A stretch of DNA of 64,000 nucleotides from Sorghum bicolor (taxonomy: Eukaryota > Streptophyta > Magnoliopsida > Poales > Poaceae): positions 48,610,967 to 48,674,966 of the forward strand of contig NC_012870.2 of the NCBI RefSeq assembly GCF_000003195.3. The letters are read 5' to 3'. The first letter of the stretch is position 1. Each line of letters starts with the position of its first letter. Under the pieces are notes generated by a model. The model worked only from the letters and a program-made list of their open reading frames with translations. It made no database searches and was not told the origin of the DNA. The translations under genes were made by a program, and so were the position numbers. This document shows positions 33,323 through 45,138 of this stretch, in pieces.

Positions 33323-33750
33323 AACTCCAGTACCAAAAGGCCACTCAACGCCTTGCTGATAGAGCCACCCATGCCCAGCTCTCGGAGGAGGTAATGAAAG
33401 TGAAACACCTTGACAATGAGAAACACAAGAGCATCGGCATTTTAAAATCCTCAGGAGAGACGCTGAAACAAAAGATCTCTGACCTATCGGTAAAAAGGGA
33501 AGCTCTGCTGGCAAAGCTTAAGCAAGTAGAAGAATCCCTCTCCCAAGCTCAGCAAGAAGAGAGTCAGCTGCCTGAAATGATCAAGACTCTTGAGCAAGAA
33601 CAAAACACTCAAGCCCGTAAAGCACTGCAGATGAAGAAGAAGCTGAAGCCAGTGGAGGGCTCTGTCGATGAGGACATTAAGGAGATAGAAGAAACCGATC
33701 AAGTCCATCTACGCGCCATATCGACTATCCAAGCCTTACTGAAAATATGA
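33323..33750 (+). pseudogene. G2 antisense gene, C-terminal coiled-coil part
   Basis: The plus strand encodes, at 33394-33750, a coiled coil (MKVKHLDNEKHKSIGILKSS; KREALLAKLKQVEESLSQAQ; KALQMKKKLKPVE; ending IQALLKI). It is highly similar to 61716-62074 in element J, where it forms the C terminus of the plant-mobile-domain gene. Here the N-terminal PMD exons and the 3' LTR of G2 are absent, replaced by G1. It is convergent to G2 pol. Confidence 0.75.
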
Positions 33751-33930
33751 GCTCTTCATCGGCGGCGTGTTTTGTTCTGTCTTTAGAAACCTTAGATTAT
33801 TTTGATCCAGCCGATAGGATTGTTATCGGCATCCTTTAAAACATCATATTTAGTCCTGAGTACATTTTAATCCAGCCGATAGGAGTGTTATCGGCATTTG
33901 AACTTTTTATGCATCGACCCATATCCTTGG
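33751..33930. other. Intergenic strip between antisense gene and integrase in G2
   Basis: 180 bases between the convergent stops. It holds two copies of a unit CCAGCCGATAGGA(T/G)TGTTATCGGCAT (33808-33833 and 33872-33897), which is itself an inverted GCCGATA/TATCGGC dyad. Element J has the same two units at about 62120-62215. It may act as a shared bidirectional 3' end. Confidence 0.55.
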
Positions 33931-34797
33931 TTAATATTTCTTCAGATATTTTCTGTTCAAAGCTCTAGGAAATTCAACTCCTTCGAGAGTTTCCAAAATA
34001 TAAGCATTACTAGGAACAGACCGATTTATCCCGTAAGGACCTTCCCAATTAGGAGACCACTTGCCAAACTTCGAACTTTTAGTCCCAATCGGTAAAATTA
34101 GCTTCCACACCAAATCTCCATCGGTAAACTCCTTAGCTTTTACCTTTTTATCATACCACCTAGCAACTCTCTTTTTATTTTCTTCTATACTTTTCAAAGC
34201 CTTCAGCCGATGCCCTGCTAAATCATCCAACTCATCTTTCATCAAAGTAGCGTAGTCATCGGCAGTCAGCTGATTTTGAAAAGACAGTCGTCTAGATCCA
34301 GTCTTAATTTCCCATGGTAGCACTGCATCGTGTCCATACACCAGTTGATAAGGTGAAACTTTAGTCGAGCCATGACATGCCATCCGATATGACCATAAAG
34401 CCTCACTTAACAATGTATGCCACCTCCTAGGATTTTCTTCAATCTTTCATTTGATGAGTTTAATAATTACTTTGTTAGACGCTTCGGCCTGTCCATTAGC
34501 TTGAGCATAATAAGGAGAACAATTCAATACTTTAATTCCCATACCGTTTGCAAATTCATCAAACTCTCCCGATGTAAACATAGTACCCTGATCGGTAGTA
34601 ATTGTTTGAGGAAAACCAAATCGGTAAATAATATGTTCTCTCACAAAATCAATCATATTGGCCGATGTAACTTTCTTCAAAGGAATAGCCTCAACCCACT
34701 TAGTGAAATAATCAGTGGCAACTAAGATGAACTTATGCCCTTTGCTCGATGGTGGGTAAATCTGGCCGATTAGATCAATAGCCTATCCCCGGAACGG
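33931..34797 (-). pseudogene. G2 integrase core and C terminus
   Basis: Minus strand. The core at 34680-34447 has TTDQGTMFTSGEF (second catalytic Asp) and GQAEASNKV (Glu). The C-terminal part at 34413-33931 has ALWSYRMACHGSTKVSPYQL and FGKWSPNWEGPY, ending RKYLKKY. A TGA replaces the CGA found in element J just before KIEENP, and a TAG replaces TGG in the first core motif (PFRG-stop-AIDLIG, near 34785). Integration of cDNA is the family function; this copy is inactive. Confidence 0.8.
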
Positions 34798-35937
34798 TCA
34801 AGGTTTAATAATGGGACTCATGGCCAATGCGGGTGCCCTTTGAACATTGCCAAACTTTTGACATCCTTGACATCCTTTGAAATATTTAAAGCAATCTTCA
34901 AGTATGGTTGGCCAATAATACCCGTTTCTCCTAACCATCCATTTCATCTTAAAAGCCGACTGATGTGCTCCACATACTCCATCATGGATTTCTCCCATCA
35001 AACTTTTAGCCTCATCATCGCCTAAGCATTTGAGAAGAACTCCATCTATTGTTAGATAATAAAGCTCATCCTCAAGGAGTACATACTTACTAGCTTGAAA
35101 CCTGACATGCCTTTCAACCTTTTTAGATGGATCCTTTAAATAACCAATGATCTCCTTCCTCCAATCATCGGCACTGATTGCCGATAATGCATTCAATATG
35201 GGTTGATATCCCGAGGCATGCTGAGCCAATTGATTAGCCTCCTCATTACGTAACCGAGGAACATGTTCTAATCGGAAACCCTTGAGTTTCTTTAATAGTT
35301 GCATACTCTTTTCACAATAGGTTATCAGGACCTCGCTTCGGCATTCATAAATTCCAACCAGTTGATTTATGACAAGCATAGAATCTCCGAAAATTTCAAC
35401 AGCATCAGCATGAACCTCCTTTAATAATTCTAACCCCTTGATCAAAGCTTGATATTCAGCTTGATTATTTGTTAACGTGGCAACAATCGGCAAAGAGAAC
35501 TCATACTTCCTTCCCTGAGGGGAAATTAGTACTATGCTGATTCCTGCCCCCCTGTCATACGTGGATCCATCAAAGAAGAGCGTCCAAGGAACAATTTCCA
35601 AAGTACCCGACATACCACAATGTTGAGTTACAAAATCGGCTATAATCTTCCCCTTAACTGCCTTAGCCAATTCGTAACGTAGATCAAACTCCGACAGTGC
35701 CAAAATCCATTTACCGATTCTACCACTCATAATCGGCATAGATAACATGTATTGGACTACATCATCTTTACATATAATAGTGCATTCGGCCGATAGCAAA
35801 TAGTGCCTCAACTTAATGCAAGAAGAGTACAAGCATAAACACAATTTTTCAATGGCCAAATACCTGGTCTCAGCATCAATCAATCTTCTACTTAAATAGT
35901 AAATCACATGCTCCTTCCCTTCAAATTCTTGAATCAA
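34798..35937 (-). pseudogene. G2 dual RNase H and integrase zinc finger
   Basis: An open 379-codon minus-strand frame. The first RNase H remnant contains EHVIYYLSRRLIDAETRY and LALSEFDLRYELAKAVKGK. A second, archaeal-type RNase H follows (LFFDGSTYDRGAG with Asp; TNNQAEYQALIKGLELLKE with Glu; FGDSMLVINQL with Asp; LRNEEANQLAQHASG). The frame ends in the integrase zinc finger (CGAHQSAFKMKW and FKGCQGCQKFG). Two RNase H domains are the signature of the Tat lineage. Catalytic residues of the second domain look intact, but the surrounding pol frames are broken. Confidence 0.85.
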
Positions 35938-35991
35938 AGCTGAACCGATGACTATCCCATCGGTAGATAAATATAATTTGAAAGACTTTCC

Positions 35992-37124
35992 TTACTGAGG
36001 TGGAATCAGAATTGGAGGATTTGATAAATAATTCTTGATTTCATCCAAGGCTAATTGTTGCTCTTTTCCCCATACAAACTCTTGATCGGCTTTCAATTTA
36101 AGCAAAGGACTGAAAGCACGAATTTTACCAGACAAATTAGATATAAACCGCCTGATAAAATTTATCTTGCCGATCAAAGACTGGAGTTCAGTTTTGTTGG
36201 TAGGAGCAACTATCTTGTTGATAGCATCAATAGATTTCCTACTAATTTCAATTCCTCTCTGATGCACCATAAAACCAAGAAATTGCCCTGCCGATACACC
36301 AAATGCACACTTATTAGGATTCATTTTCAAACCATGTTTCCTTGTGCATTCCAACACCTTCCGCAAATCGGCAAGATGCTTTGTGAAATCCCCTGACTTA
36401 ACCACTACATCATCAATGTAAATTTCTACCAGCTTGCCGATGAACTCATGAAAGATAAAGTTCATAGCACCAGCATTTTTCAAGCCAAAGGTCATGACGA
36501 TCCATTCAAACAACCCAACATGACCAGGACATCTAAATGCAGTCTTTGGAATATCTTCTTCAGCCATGAATATCTGATTATATCCTGCATTGCCATCCAT
36601 GAAGCTTATGATCCGATGTCCAGCCGTAGCATCGACTAGCAAATCGGCAACCGGCATTGGGTAGCCATCCATCGGCGTAGCCTTGTTCAGATTTCTGAAA
36701 TCAATGCAGACTCGAAGCTTCCCATTTTTCTTGTAAACCGGGACAACATTGGAAATCCACTCGGCATACCAACACTGCCGAATAAATTTAGCTTCAATAA
36801 GTTTAGTTATTTCAGCCTTAATATCAGGGAGAGTATTAGGATTACATCAGCGGGCTAGCTGCTGATGTGGCCGAAATCCGGAATTGATAGGTAACCGATG
36901 CTCAACAATTGATCGGTCTAAACCAGGCATCTCAGTATAATCCCAAGCAAATCAATCTTTATATTCCTTTAACAAATCGGTTAACTGTTGCTTACACTCA
37001 GAATCTAACTTAGCACTAATAAAAGTAGGTCTAGGCTTATCACCATTACCTATATCTACTTCTACTAAATCATCGACCGATGTAAACCCCTGGCCTAATT
37101 TTCCATCATCGGCGAACCTATCCA
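35992..37124 (-). pseudogene. G2 reverse transcriptase
   Basis: The upstream part (37124-36673) includes WISNVVPVYKKNGKLRVCID after a TGA (AR-stop-CNPNT) and another TGA (KD-stop-FAWDY). The open part 36672-35992 reads MDGYPMPVADLLVDATAGHR, KTAFRCPGHVGLFEWIVMTF and EIYIDDVVVKSGDF (catalytic Asp pair), then GFMVHQRGIEIS and INFIRRFISNLSG. One or two residues are lost near LKNAGA/MNFIF. Nonsense codons fit C-to-T changes. Confidence 0.82.
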
Positions 37125-37591
37125 TTAAAACTCCTCATCAGAACCGACTGCTTGGATCGGTGGAATTTCATAATCGGCAACTTTGAGGAAATCCTTTTCC
37201 CAAATCTCTCCTGAGATGCACCTGGTCCTGTCATAAGTATCTGCTTCTACCGATGCGATGACATAAGAAGAATCTCCTAGGACAATCTCAATCTTGTCAC
37301 CTACCCATTGAACCAAGCATTGGTGCATTGTTGATGGGATACAACAATTGGCATGGATCCAATCTCTCCCTAGTAGTAGATTATAAGCACCCTTTCCACT
37401 GATCACGAAGAAAGTTGTCGGCAAGGTTTTGCTGCCGATGGTCAACTCGACGCATATTGCCCCCTTAACCGGAGACACATTTCCTTCAAAGTCCTTTAGC
37501 ATCATATCGGTCTTGGTCAAATCTTGATCTCCTTTCCCAAGCTTCTGATAGACTGCATATGGCATGATATTGATAGCAGCTCCACCATCAA
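37125..37591 (-). pseudogene. G2 protease, 3' part (cut by element H)
   Basis: Minus strand from the H insertion point: GGAAINIMPYAVYQKLGKGD, then KTLPTTFFVISGKGAYNLLL and GRDWIHANCCIPSTM, the Tat aspartic-protease and linker region. The active-site triplet D-G-G is split by element H. The matching upstream half ends at 45139 (MTKILVD). Joining across one copy of ATCAA gives a continuous frame. Confidence 0.82.
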
Positions 37592-38841
37592 TGTTGGGTA
37601 TTTTAAACACAAACTGAAAAATCCGCAAGCGCACGGATACTGATGTAGCCTTCACCCGGGAGTATTCCAGAGTATCGATTTTCCACAGAGAACGTGAGTG
37701 TACTAATTAAGATCCAAGATCGCCCAAGGATAACTATATAAGCATTTTTGGTGGGAAGAGAGGAAGTTTCCTGAGAGTTCTCTAGTTGATCTAAGAATCA
37801 AGAATTACTTCAAGATTATCTATTTCGGGACATCAGAGCACTAACCACAGAAAGAGATGAGAAGGGGGCTAGGAAGGTCTGACTACGGTCCTACAAACAC
37901 CGATCCAAACGTGGTGGAATACGTCGACCGTTAGGGCTGTCACTACCCTAAGGCTACCACAACAATCCGCATGATTGGGTGCAATTCCAGGTAATTGCAA
38001 GACTAAACACCACGTCTAATCTATTAATTACTACTCTAGCGTTATAAAGACTAGAGCACTTGATGCAAGTGGGAATCCAATAAATAACTTGAATGTAAAT
38101 AAAATTAATTAAAGAACTCAGGAATTATGAATTGAAGAACTTGGAGAACGATGAAGAACGAACCAGTTGCTGCAAAAGTATAATGTTGAGGAAGATCCGA
38201 CAGACCCGGCTCCTCCTCCGCTTCTCTCTCCCTATTTTCTAGATTACAACTAGAACTAACTAGAACTAGAACTAGAGGAACTAGAACTAGAACTAGATGA
38301 ACTAGAACTAGATCTAGATGAACTAGAGGTAGAACTAGAAGAACTAGAGGGATCCTCTCTACTTGGATGAAGAATTGAAACCCTAACTTTGATTCTGTAG
38401 AAGAGGTATGACCTCCAGAGGCCAGGGGGTCTGGTTTTATAGTCCCTTCAAGTGAATATGGGCCGTTGGATCAAACCGACATTGATTGAATGGTTAACCT
38501 TGATCCCTTAGGTCAGTGGAGCACGATCCACAAGTTTGGACGTGATTGGGCAGAACTCTAGGGCGGGCGCCCTGTCCCTGAGCCCTCTCGGCCTCCGCTT
38601 CCTTCCTGTGGCTTCTGGAGTCTTCTAGATGATAGAAATTGCGGGGCACGTTAATATCTCTATGTAAACCCGACGTGTGGGCCTTTCTTCCGTATTTCCT
38701 GATAACCCCCTGTAGAAATAGACAAACACCAAAACTTGTAGAATTCTGTCAGATAAAACCCTAAGTCTAGGTGTTGGTTGCATTTGGATCCTTTTCCATG
38801 ATTAATTGATGGTTAAATATGAGCATTAAGGACCGTCAACA
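37592..38841 (-). repeat. Element H 3' LTR
   Basis: On the plus strand from TGTTGGGTATT to ACCGTCAACA. Contains the AACTAG minisatellite (38245-38352), a minus-strand TATAAAA (38437-38443), and one GGGCGGGCGCCCT dyad where the 5' LTR has two. Confidence 0.88.
38245..38352. repeat. AACTAG-type minisatellite in element H 3' LTR
   Basis: Tandem variants of ACTAGA/GAACTAG over about 105 bases; the partner array in the 5' LTR is 44530-44627. The 3' copy carries an extra AACT unit. On the plus strand it translates as a Leu-Glu repeat, which is not taken as a gene. Confidence 0.75.
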
Positions 38842-38856
38842 AGCTCCCCCAAGCTT
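38842..38856 (-). other. Element H polypurine tract
   Basis: The minus strand reads AAGCTTGGGGGAGCT immediately before the LTR start TGTTGACGG. Confidence 0.75.
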
Positions 38857-41213
38857 ATCCATTGCTCGTCCCTGAGCAAAGATGAACTCAAGAGTTTCTG
38901 CAGTGGTTTCATGCCTTAAAGATATACATGCGTTCAAATAAGATCTCATCTCTGGGTTAGGGTAAACTTTTAAGATTTAAACTTACTCATATTACCTTCC
39001 ACCATGGGGCTTGCAACCGTCACCTGTGTCTTGAGCAGTTAAAAGATAGAACGGTCTAGTCAAGCACCATGTCTCTTGTTCTTTGATCAACTATAGCTCT
39101 GGAGTTTTTGCAGATTTTCAAATAAAACTCAGAGATTCCTTGTATGACTTTTGTGGTATTTCTGGATCCTTACCAAGGCAGTAATGGTGTATGTCTTCTC
39201 TCAAAGTATGTGGTATTTTTGGTATAAGGCATAGTAGCATTGCCTTCTCTCTCACCCTACTCTAATAAGGCTTTTGATATCTGGAGCTCATAGGTGGGAG
39301 ACAGCTAATACATACTTACAAGACATTTATTGCATAGTCAAACTATGGATCCAGAAGAACAAGTCAATAAGTCAAGTCAAGATGTGCATGTGTGGCGAAT
39401 GAATGGTGTATGGTGATGATGGTGATAACAATGGTGAAAGTCTAATTCTACTTTTGCTCTTTTGAGGGGATACATACCTTTCTTGCTCTTTTGAAACTTT
39501 TTGAGGAGAATGAGATGCTCTATATTTTCTTTTTCTTTTCTCTCAGGTGGGTATCTTGTACCCCTAATTCTACTGTCAGACACTTGTCCATTTTTACCTC
39601 TCGTCTCACTTTTTCTTTTCTTCGAGGTTCCGGCCACTTGCCCCCTTTTATTTTCTCGTATCTTTTTTTTCTCTCTTTTTTTAGAGCACTCATCTCCTGA
39701 AATAATATAGCAAGTGGTAGTAACCAAGATAACTTGAGCATTTATTTCATAAGGAAAAATAGAAATGTTTTTGGCTATTCTCTCCCGGGTTAGGAGTAGA
39801 ATATTTTTAGGTGATTCTGGAGATGGAAATGGGTCGATATATGTGGATGCGTACTTTCGGAGTAGAAGCAGCATGTGTGAGTGAACGTGCAAGTGAATCT
39901 TGATTTTAACCACATGACAAGCTCCTAAGGGTCTACACAGCTTGACCACACTCAATGCTCATAAGCAGTAAAAAGTAAATGTGTGGCTCAAAGTTTAGCA
40001 AGCATGTATATATGGCTGTGGTAGGAATTTAAACTCTCATCATACAGAAACTCATCATGCAATATTTTAAAGATTTTCAAAGATAAAATTCTCCAGAATT
40101 CTAGCATCTCTAGGAACAGATAAACAACAGCTCAACCTTCCCATATCATATCGATTAACGACTTAGACTTTAGATCAAGTACTCTCCCCACAAGTTTAGG
40201 TTTAGAGCAAATCTTAATTAATAACAGTCATGCCTAAACTTGAGAGAGATTTCAATTTTGAGAACTAGTTATGGCAGAGCAACTATTCATGATTTCCATG
40301 TGAGAGCTTACCATGAGGGTTCATAGCAAACTTTATTTATTTATTTATTTAGAAAACTAAGCAAAGATATATATATATATAAGCACAAAATCTTTATTTG
40401 GGTTTTTATGATTATGCATCTTTTTATTATTTGAGTAAAGTATAAACATGAGTAGAACACTTAGCTGGATAAATGGGGGTGCTCTCCCCAAGCTGGATTT
40501 TGACGTAATTTCTCCTGATGTAGCTACCAGGTGGCGGAGGTGTATTTGAATGTCGGTAGCACCCTGACAGCGATTAGGATGTCCTCCGTCTGCTAGTCTT
40601 CTTTGATCCTTGAATTTTGTGGAGCTCAAATAGATAACAAAGCTTTGTGGAACTAGTTAAGTGTTAGCATAAATATCTAGCCTTTATCATGTTGAGCCTC
40701 CTCAATAAATGTTATTCTCTTTGGTAGGATCATAAATTTATTTTTATATCTTCATATTTATAGGACAAGAATATATATTTATTTTATTTTTAAGCCACCA
40801 CAATGAATGTACTTAAGGGTTTTATGCCATGAGCATACTCACATGGGGCTTACTATTTTTAACATTTTCTTTTCAAGATGATATGAACCTGATTAACTAA
40901 GCAAACTTATTTAATTGAAAGGAAAAAGATAACTACCAAGTTTATCTCTTGGCAAGGCGTTCGGTGTTTTTAAGTCCTCCGAACGGGACTCTCTGTTTTC
41001 TCAGTCGTCCTGGGATTCGCTGGATGGCGTAGTCGGTGGTTCCGGCGGCGCTTCCTCTTCGTGTATAACTATCTTCTCTCTCCACACCTAACTCGGTGCT
41101 ACGGTCTCCTCAGGACAGTTCTGTTCAAGTTGTATGTCTTGAGACCTTATCACTTCTCCTTCGTAGTCTGCCCATCCGTCCTTGATGATTTGCCTCCTCT
41201 GGTTGCGGTTGCG
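38857..41213 (-). other. Element H 3' non-coding region
   Basis: Corresponds to the region between pol and the polypurine tract in F and B. At 39541-39650 it holds the family's repeated dyads (GGACAAGTGTCT and a degenerate partner), each with the GTAGAATTAGGGGTA unit nearby. It is otherwise AT-rich, with (TTTA)n and (AT)n runs near 40333-40380. No believable gene on either strand. Confidence 0.6.
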
Positions 41214-42039
41214 TCATCTTCTTCTTGTCCTGACCTGCTTAGAATCTTCAACTATATAGTTAGGGTCAGTAAAATAGCGGCGTACCTTCTCAGAAGGGAA
41301 GTGCATGTGGACTTCTCCAGTTCCAATGTAAATGATCGCTTTAATGGTGCTGAGGAACGGTCTCCCAAGGATGATGGGTGGATCGTACTCGTCTTCTCTC
41401 ATGTCAATAACCTTCAATCTTTCGGAATGTCTGATCTACCATCTGGAGCTGAATATATATTGGTTTTAGGGGCATGGTTCCGAATAGGAGCTGATAGGTG
41501 ACTGGGTCGTCCTTTTTGGTCAGGAATGGTGACTTGAGTCGACAATCTTGAGCTCCTTGAACTGCAGTGACCATCTTAGCTTACTCGGTTCACATTTTCT
41601 TGTTCCTGTTCCTCCTGTTGGTCCTCTTCCTTGGTTCATGTCGGGATTGCTCTGAGATTTGTGTAATCTTGTTCTCGAAGGAAAACATCTCCTTCTTCCC
41701 CTTGATGTAGAAACTGATCTTGGAAGCACTAGCGTAGATGACAGCTCCCGAGGTGTTCAGGAATGGCCTCCATAGGATGATGGGTGCCGTCTCATCAGTA
41801 CCAGTCTCTATCACCACGAAGTCTGCTGGGGCGTATAAGGTACCAACTCAGATGTAGAGGTTCTTCAATATTCCCTTTGGGAAACATAGGGTACGATCTG
41901 CAAGCCTGGGCATAATGTTGATGCTGGAGCCTAAGTCACAGAGTGCTTCTGGGAAGTCCACAATGCCGATGAAGATCGGGATGACGGGGCATCCTGGATT
42001 ATCTCTCTTGACCGGCAGAAGGTCAGTAATTACTTCCAC
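41214..42039 (-). pseudogene. Element H protease-like remnants, duplicated ends
   Basis: Three minus-strand pieces. 42039-41848 reads PIFIGIVDFPEALCDLGSSI, an Athila-type protease active site (D-L-G). 41817-41590 reads TAPIILWRPFLNTSGAVIYA. 41417-41214 reads DPPIILGRPFLSTIKAIIYI. The last two are two versions of the same protease C-terminal motif (LGRPFL...), so part of the gene is present twice. Frames are separated by stops. No RT follows. Confidence 0.65.
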
Positions 42040-43844
42040 AACGGGGTTACTCCAGTAGTTACGTCCTCAAGCATCTCAGGGTAGTGATTGCCTGAGTGTC
42101 CAGTATCTCTAGTGTGTTTGTGCTCGTAGATCCAAATTCTTCACTTGGTGGAGTCTGGGAGTTATAATACTCCTCCATATTTTGCTCGAAGTGTACCTAC
42201 TCGTAGAGACAAGGCAGAGATCAAGTGCATGGACTCTGTTGGTGGAAAAACACCAACAGAACCAAAAGTGTATTTGTTCTTCTCTAACCTTAAGCATAGT
42301 GAGCAAGACAAAGTTGATGGATAATAAGATCATGAGTGTAACATTTAAAACATTTGTCAGATCAGATCGCTCAACCTAATGGAAAGATAATCTATCTATA
42401 TTTATGTTTTTATATATCTTCAAGAGATTGAATGTGCAACATTTTAACTTATATGATTAGGAGTGTGGGATCATGAAGGTAGTACTATAAACAAAGATTA
42501 AAGGACTAAACATGCTGAATTAATTGGGTTGGTTAGTCTAGAGTTGTAAATCATACATGTTTGTCTCTTTTACTCATGTGAACGCCAGAACCAAGGAGAA
42601 ACTTATAAAAGTGATAGTCAAGTACCTTAAGATGTTACCTTACTTCAAGAGTGATGGTACAGTATTACCTTGTGGAAGCTTTCCTTTCTTAGCAGTTGTG
42701 CATCATGTTTATGGCACCCACCATGGATCATCTATTGTGAGCTATGCCTTCCTTGTGTAAATTGTTAAACTTCATGTGTCTCTCTCTTTGTCTCCAATGT
42801 GAGTTTATCTCAGGACTTCCCAGGTCGATATTGAAAGTTTTCCTGTAGGGGTTAGTCCAACAAAATATCCAATATCTACTATAGCATACTATCGGCTCAA
42901 AGATCAACCTAGACACCATGTCTAATTTGATTTAGGAGGGCATTTTAACCTAAGCATCATGCTTAATTTAAACTCCTTTGGAAGTAAGATCATCAGCCCT
43001 AAACTGAGCACCATGTTTAATTAAGAGATAAATGAAACTACTCCAAACCTAGACATATACTAAAGCAAATAAAGGTAGCATGAAAGCATTTATAGAGATC
43101 TACTCAAGTGGAGATGAAGTAGTGTGATTAGTATTTAACAAATTGAGCATGTCTCAAAGGTAGGGACAACCAACATAGCAACATGGCAAAGGATGTTTTT
43201 ATGTAAAGTACTCCCCCAAGCTTGAATTTTGCAAAATTCAAGTTTGGATGAATTTAATTCAATGTTGTATGATGATTGGTTGGACATACCTTGTGCTTGT
43301 CATTCATCCGATCTTCTTGCTCCAATCCTAGAAAGGTTAGTGACAAGAATACCCGAAGGAATGTTTTTACAATTATCCTTATATGCTCAACACACAAGGT
43401 AATGTTGCAAATAATTAAAAGCTCATGTTACAATCTGATCAGTGCTTGTTTTAGGACACTAAGCTTGTCCTTGGGAAACCATCAATTTATGTCGGCGAAG
43501 TGGTTTCCCCTCCAACGCTGACCTATATCAAGATAAACTCAACGAGATCTACAATATTTAATATAGACATATGCATCGACAACCGCCCTTTTAAAGTTTT
43601 TATAAATAGAAAGGATGAGGGGGATGGAGATCTCGAATGTGGTGATGTTGGAGAAACCAATGGATTGTGAAGATGTTGTATATGAGCATGGTGTAAATGA
43701 AGTGGTTATGAAATAAATTCCATGCTCATTAATGCTTAAAGTGAAATCCATGTGGTATGGTGAAAATGATAAGGTGAGTGTGGTAAAAAAGAAAAAGAAA
43801 AAGGATACACGGACGACTTGGTTCGAAACTAGCACAGTTACCGT
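42040..43844 (-). other. Element H 5' internal region without recognisable gene
   Basis: AT-rich sequence with only short frames on both strands. No gag motif (capsid phrases or CCHC) was found where gag should be. A stretch at 43205-43260 reads CTCCCCCAAGCTTGAATTTTG, a second polypurine-like tract (minus GGGGGAG) inside the element. It may be a scrap of an earlier element end. Confidence 0.5.
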
Positions 43845-43862
43845 TCCCCGGCAACGGCGCCA
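43845..43862 (-). other. Element H primer-binding site
   Basis: The minus strand reads TGGCGCCGTTGCCGGGGA, a perfect tRNA-Asp-type site, seven bases inside the 5' LTR end. Confidence 0.88.
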
Positions 43863-43869
43863 GAAAGCT

Positions 43870-45138
43870 TGTTGGGAATTTTAAACGCAAACAGAAAAAT
43901 CCGCAAGCGCACGGATACTGATGTAGCCTTCACCCGGGAGTATTCCAGAGTATCGATTTTCCACAGAGAATGTGAGTGTACTAATTATGATCCAAGATCG
44001 CCTAGGGATAACTATATAAGTATTTTTGGTGGGAAGAGAGGAAGTTTCCTGAGAGTTCTCTAGTTGATCTAAGAATCAAGAATTACTTCAAGATTATCTA
44101 TTTCGGGAGATCAGAGCACTAACCACAGAAAGAGATGAGAAGGGGGCTAGGAAGGTCTGACTACGGTCCTACAAACACCGATCCGAACGTGGTGGAATAC
44201 GTCGACCGTTAGGGCTGTCACTACCCTAAGGCTACCACAACAATCCACAGGATTAGGTGCAATTCCAGGTAATTGCAAGACTAAACACCACGTCTAATCT
44301 ATTAATTACTACTCTAGCGTTATAAAGACTAGAGCACTTGATGCAAGCGAGAATCCAATAAATAACTTGAATGTAAATAAAATTAATTAAAGAACTCAGG
44401 AATTATGAATTGAAGAACTTGGAGAACGATGAAGAACGAACCAGTTGCTGCAAAAGTATAATGTTGAGGAAGATCCGACAGACCCGGCTCCTCCTCCGCT
44501 CTCCTCTTTTATCTCCCTATTTTCTAGATTACAACTAGAACTAGAACTAGAGGAACTAGAACTAGAACTAGATGAACTAGAACTAGATCTAGATGAACTA
44601 GAGGTAGAACTAGAAGAACTAGAGGGATCCTCTCTACTTGGATGAAGAATTGAAACTCTAACTTTGATTCTATCGAAGAGGTATGGTCTCCAGGGGCCAG
44701 GGGGTCTGGTTTTATAGTCCCTTCAAGTGAATATGGGTTGTTGGATCAATCCAATATTGATTGAACGGTTATCCTTGATCCCTTAGATCGGTGGAGCACG
44801 ATCCGTGAGTTTGGACGTGATTGGGCAGAACTCTAGGGCGGGCGCCCTCAGGACTTGGGCGGGCGCCCTGTCCCTGAGCCCTCTCGGCCTCCGCTTCCTT
44901 CCCGTGGCTTCTGGAGTCTTCTAGATGATAGAAAATTGTGCGGCACGTTAATATCTCTATGTAAACCCGACATGTGGGCCTTTCTTCCGTATTTCCTGAT
45001 AACCCCCTATAGAAATAGACAAACACCAAAACTCATGGAATTCTATCAGATAACACCCTAAGTCTAGGTGTTGGTTGCATTTGGATCCTTTTCCATGATT
45101 AATTGATGGTTAAATATGAGCATTAAGGACAGTCAACA
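43870..45138 (-). repeat. Element H 5' LTR
   Basis: On the plus strand from TGTTGGGAATT to GACAGTCAACA, 1269 bp. TATAAAA (minus) at 44710-44716 and AACTAG array at 44530-44627. Two GGGCGGGCGCCCT dyads at about 44838-44871; the 3' LTR has lost one of them together with the spacer. Confidence 0.88.

Larger units (their letters stand above)
37592..45138 (-). mobile_element. Element H: RT-less Athila-like retrotransposon
   Basis: 7547 bp in minus orientation, flanked by the perfect duplication ATCAA (37587-37591, 45139-45143). LTRs are 37592-38841 (3') and 43870-45138 (5'). Primer-binding site 43845-43862 and polypurine tract 38842-38856 are present. The roughly 5-kb interior has only protease-like fragments and non-coding sequence; no gag, RT or integrase was found. 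It carries all cis signals but no machinery, so it is probably mobilised in trans by a relative of F. Confidence 0.9.

Noticed and set aside
39490..39710. Phe/Ser-rich frames in element H
   Set aside because: Pyrimidine-rich complement of the purine-rich 3' non-coding region shared with B and F.
44445..44645. Leu/Glu repeat protein
   Set aside because: Translation of the AACTAG minisatellite inside an LTR; not a gene.
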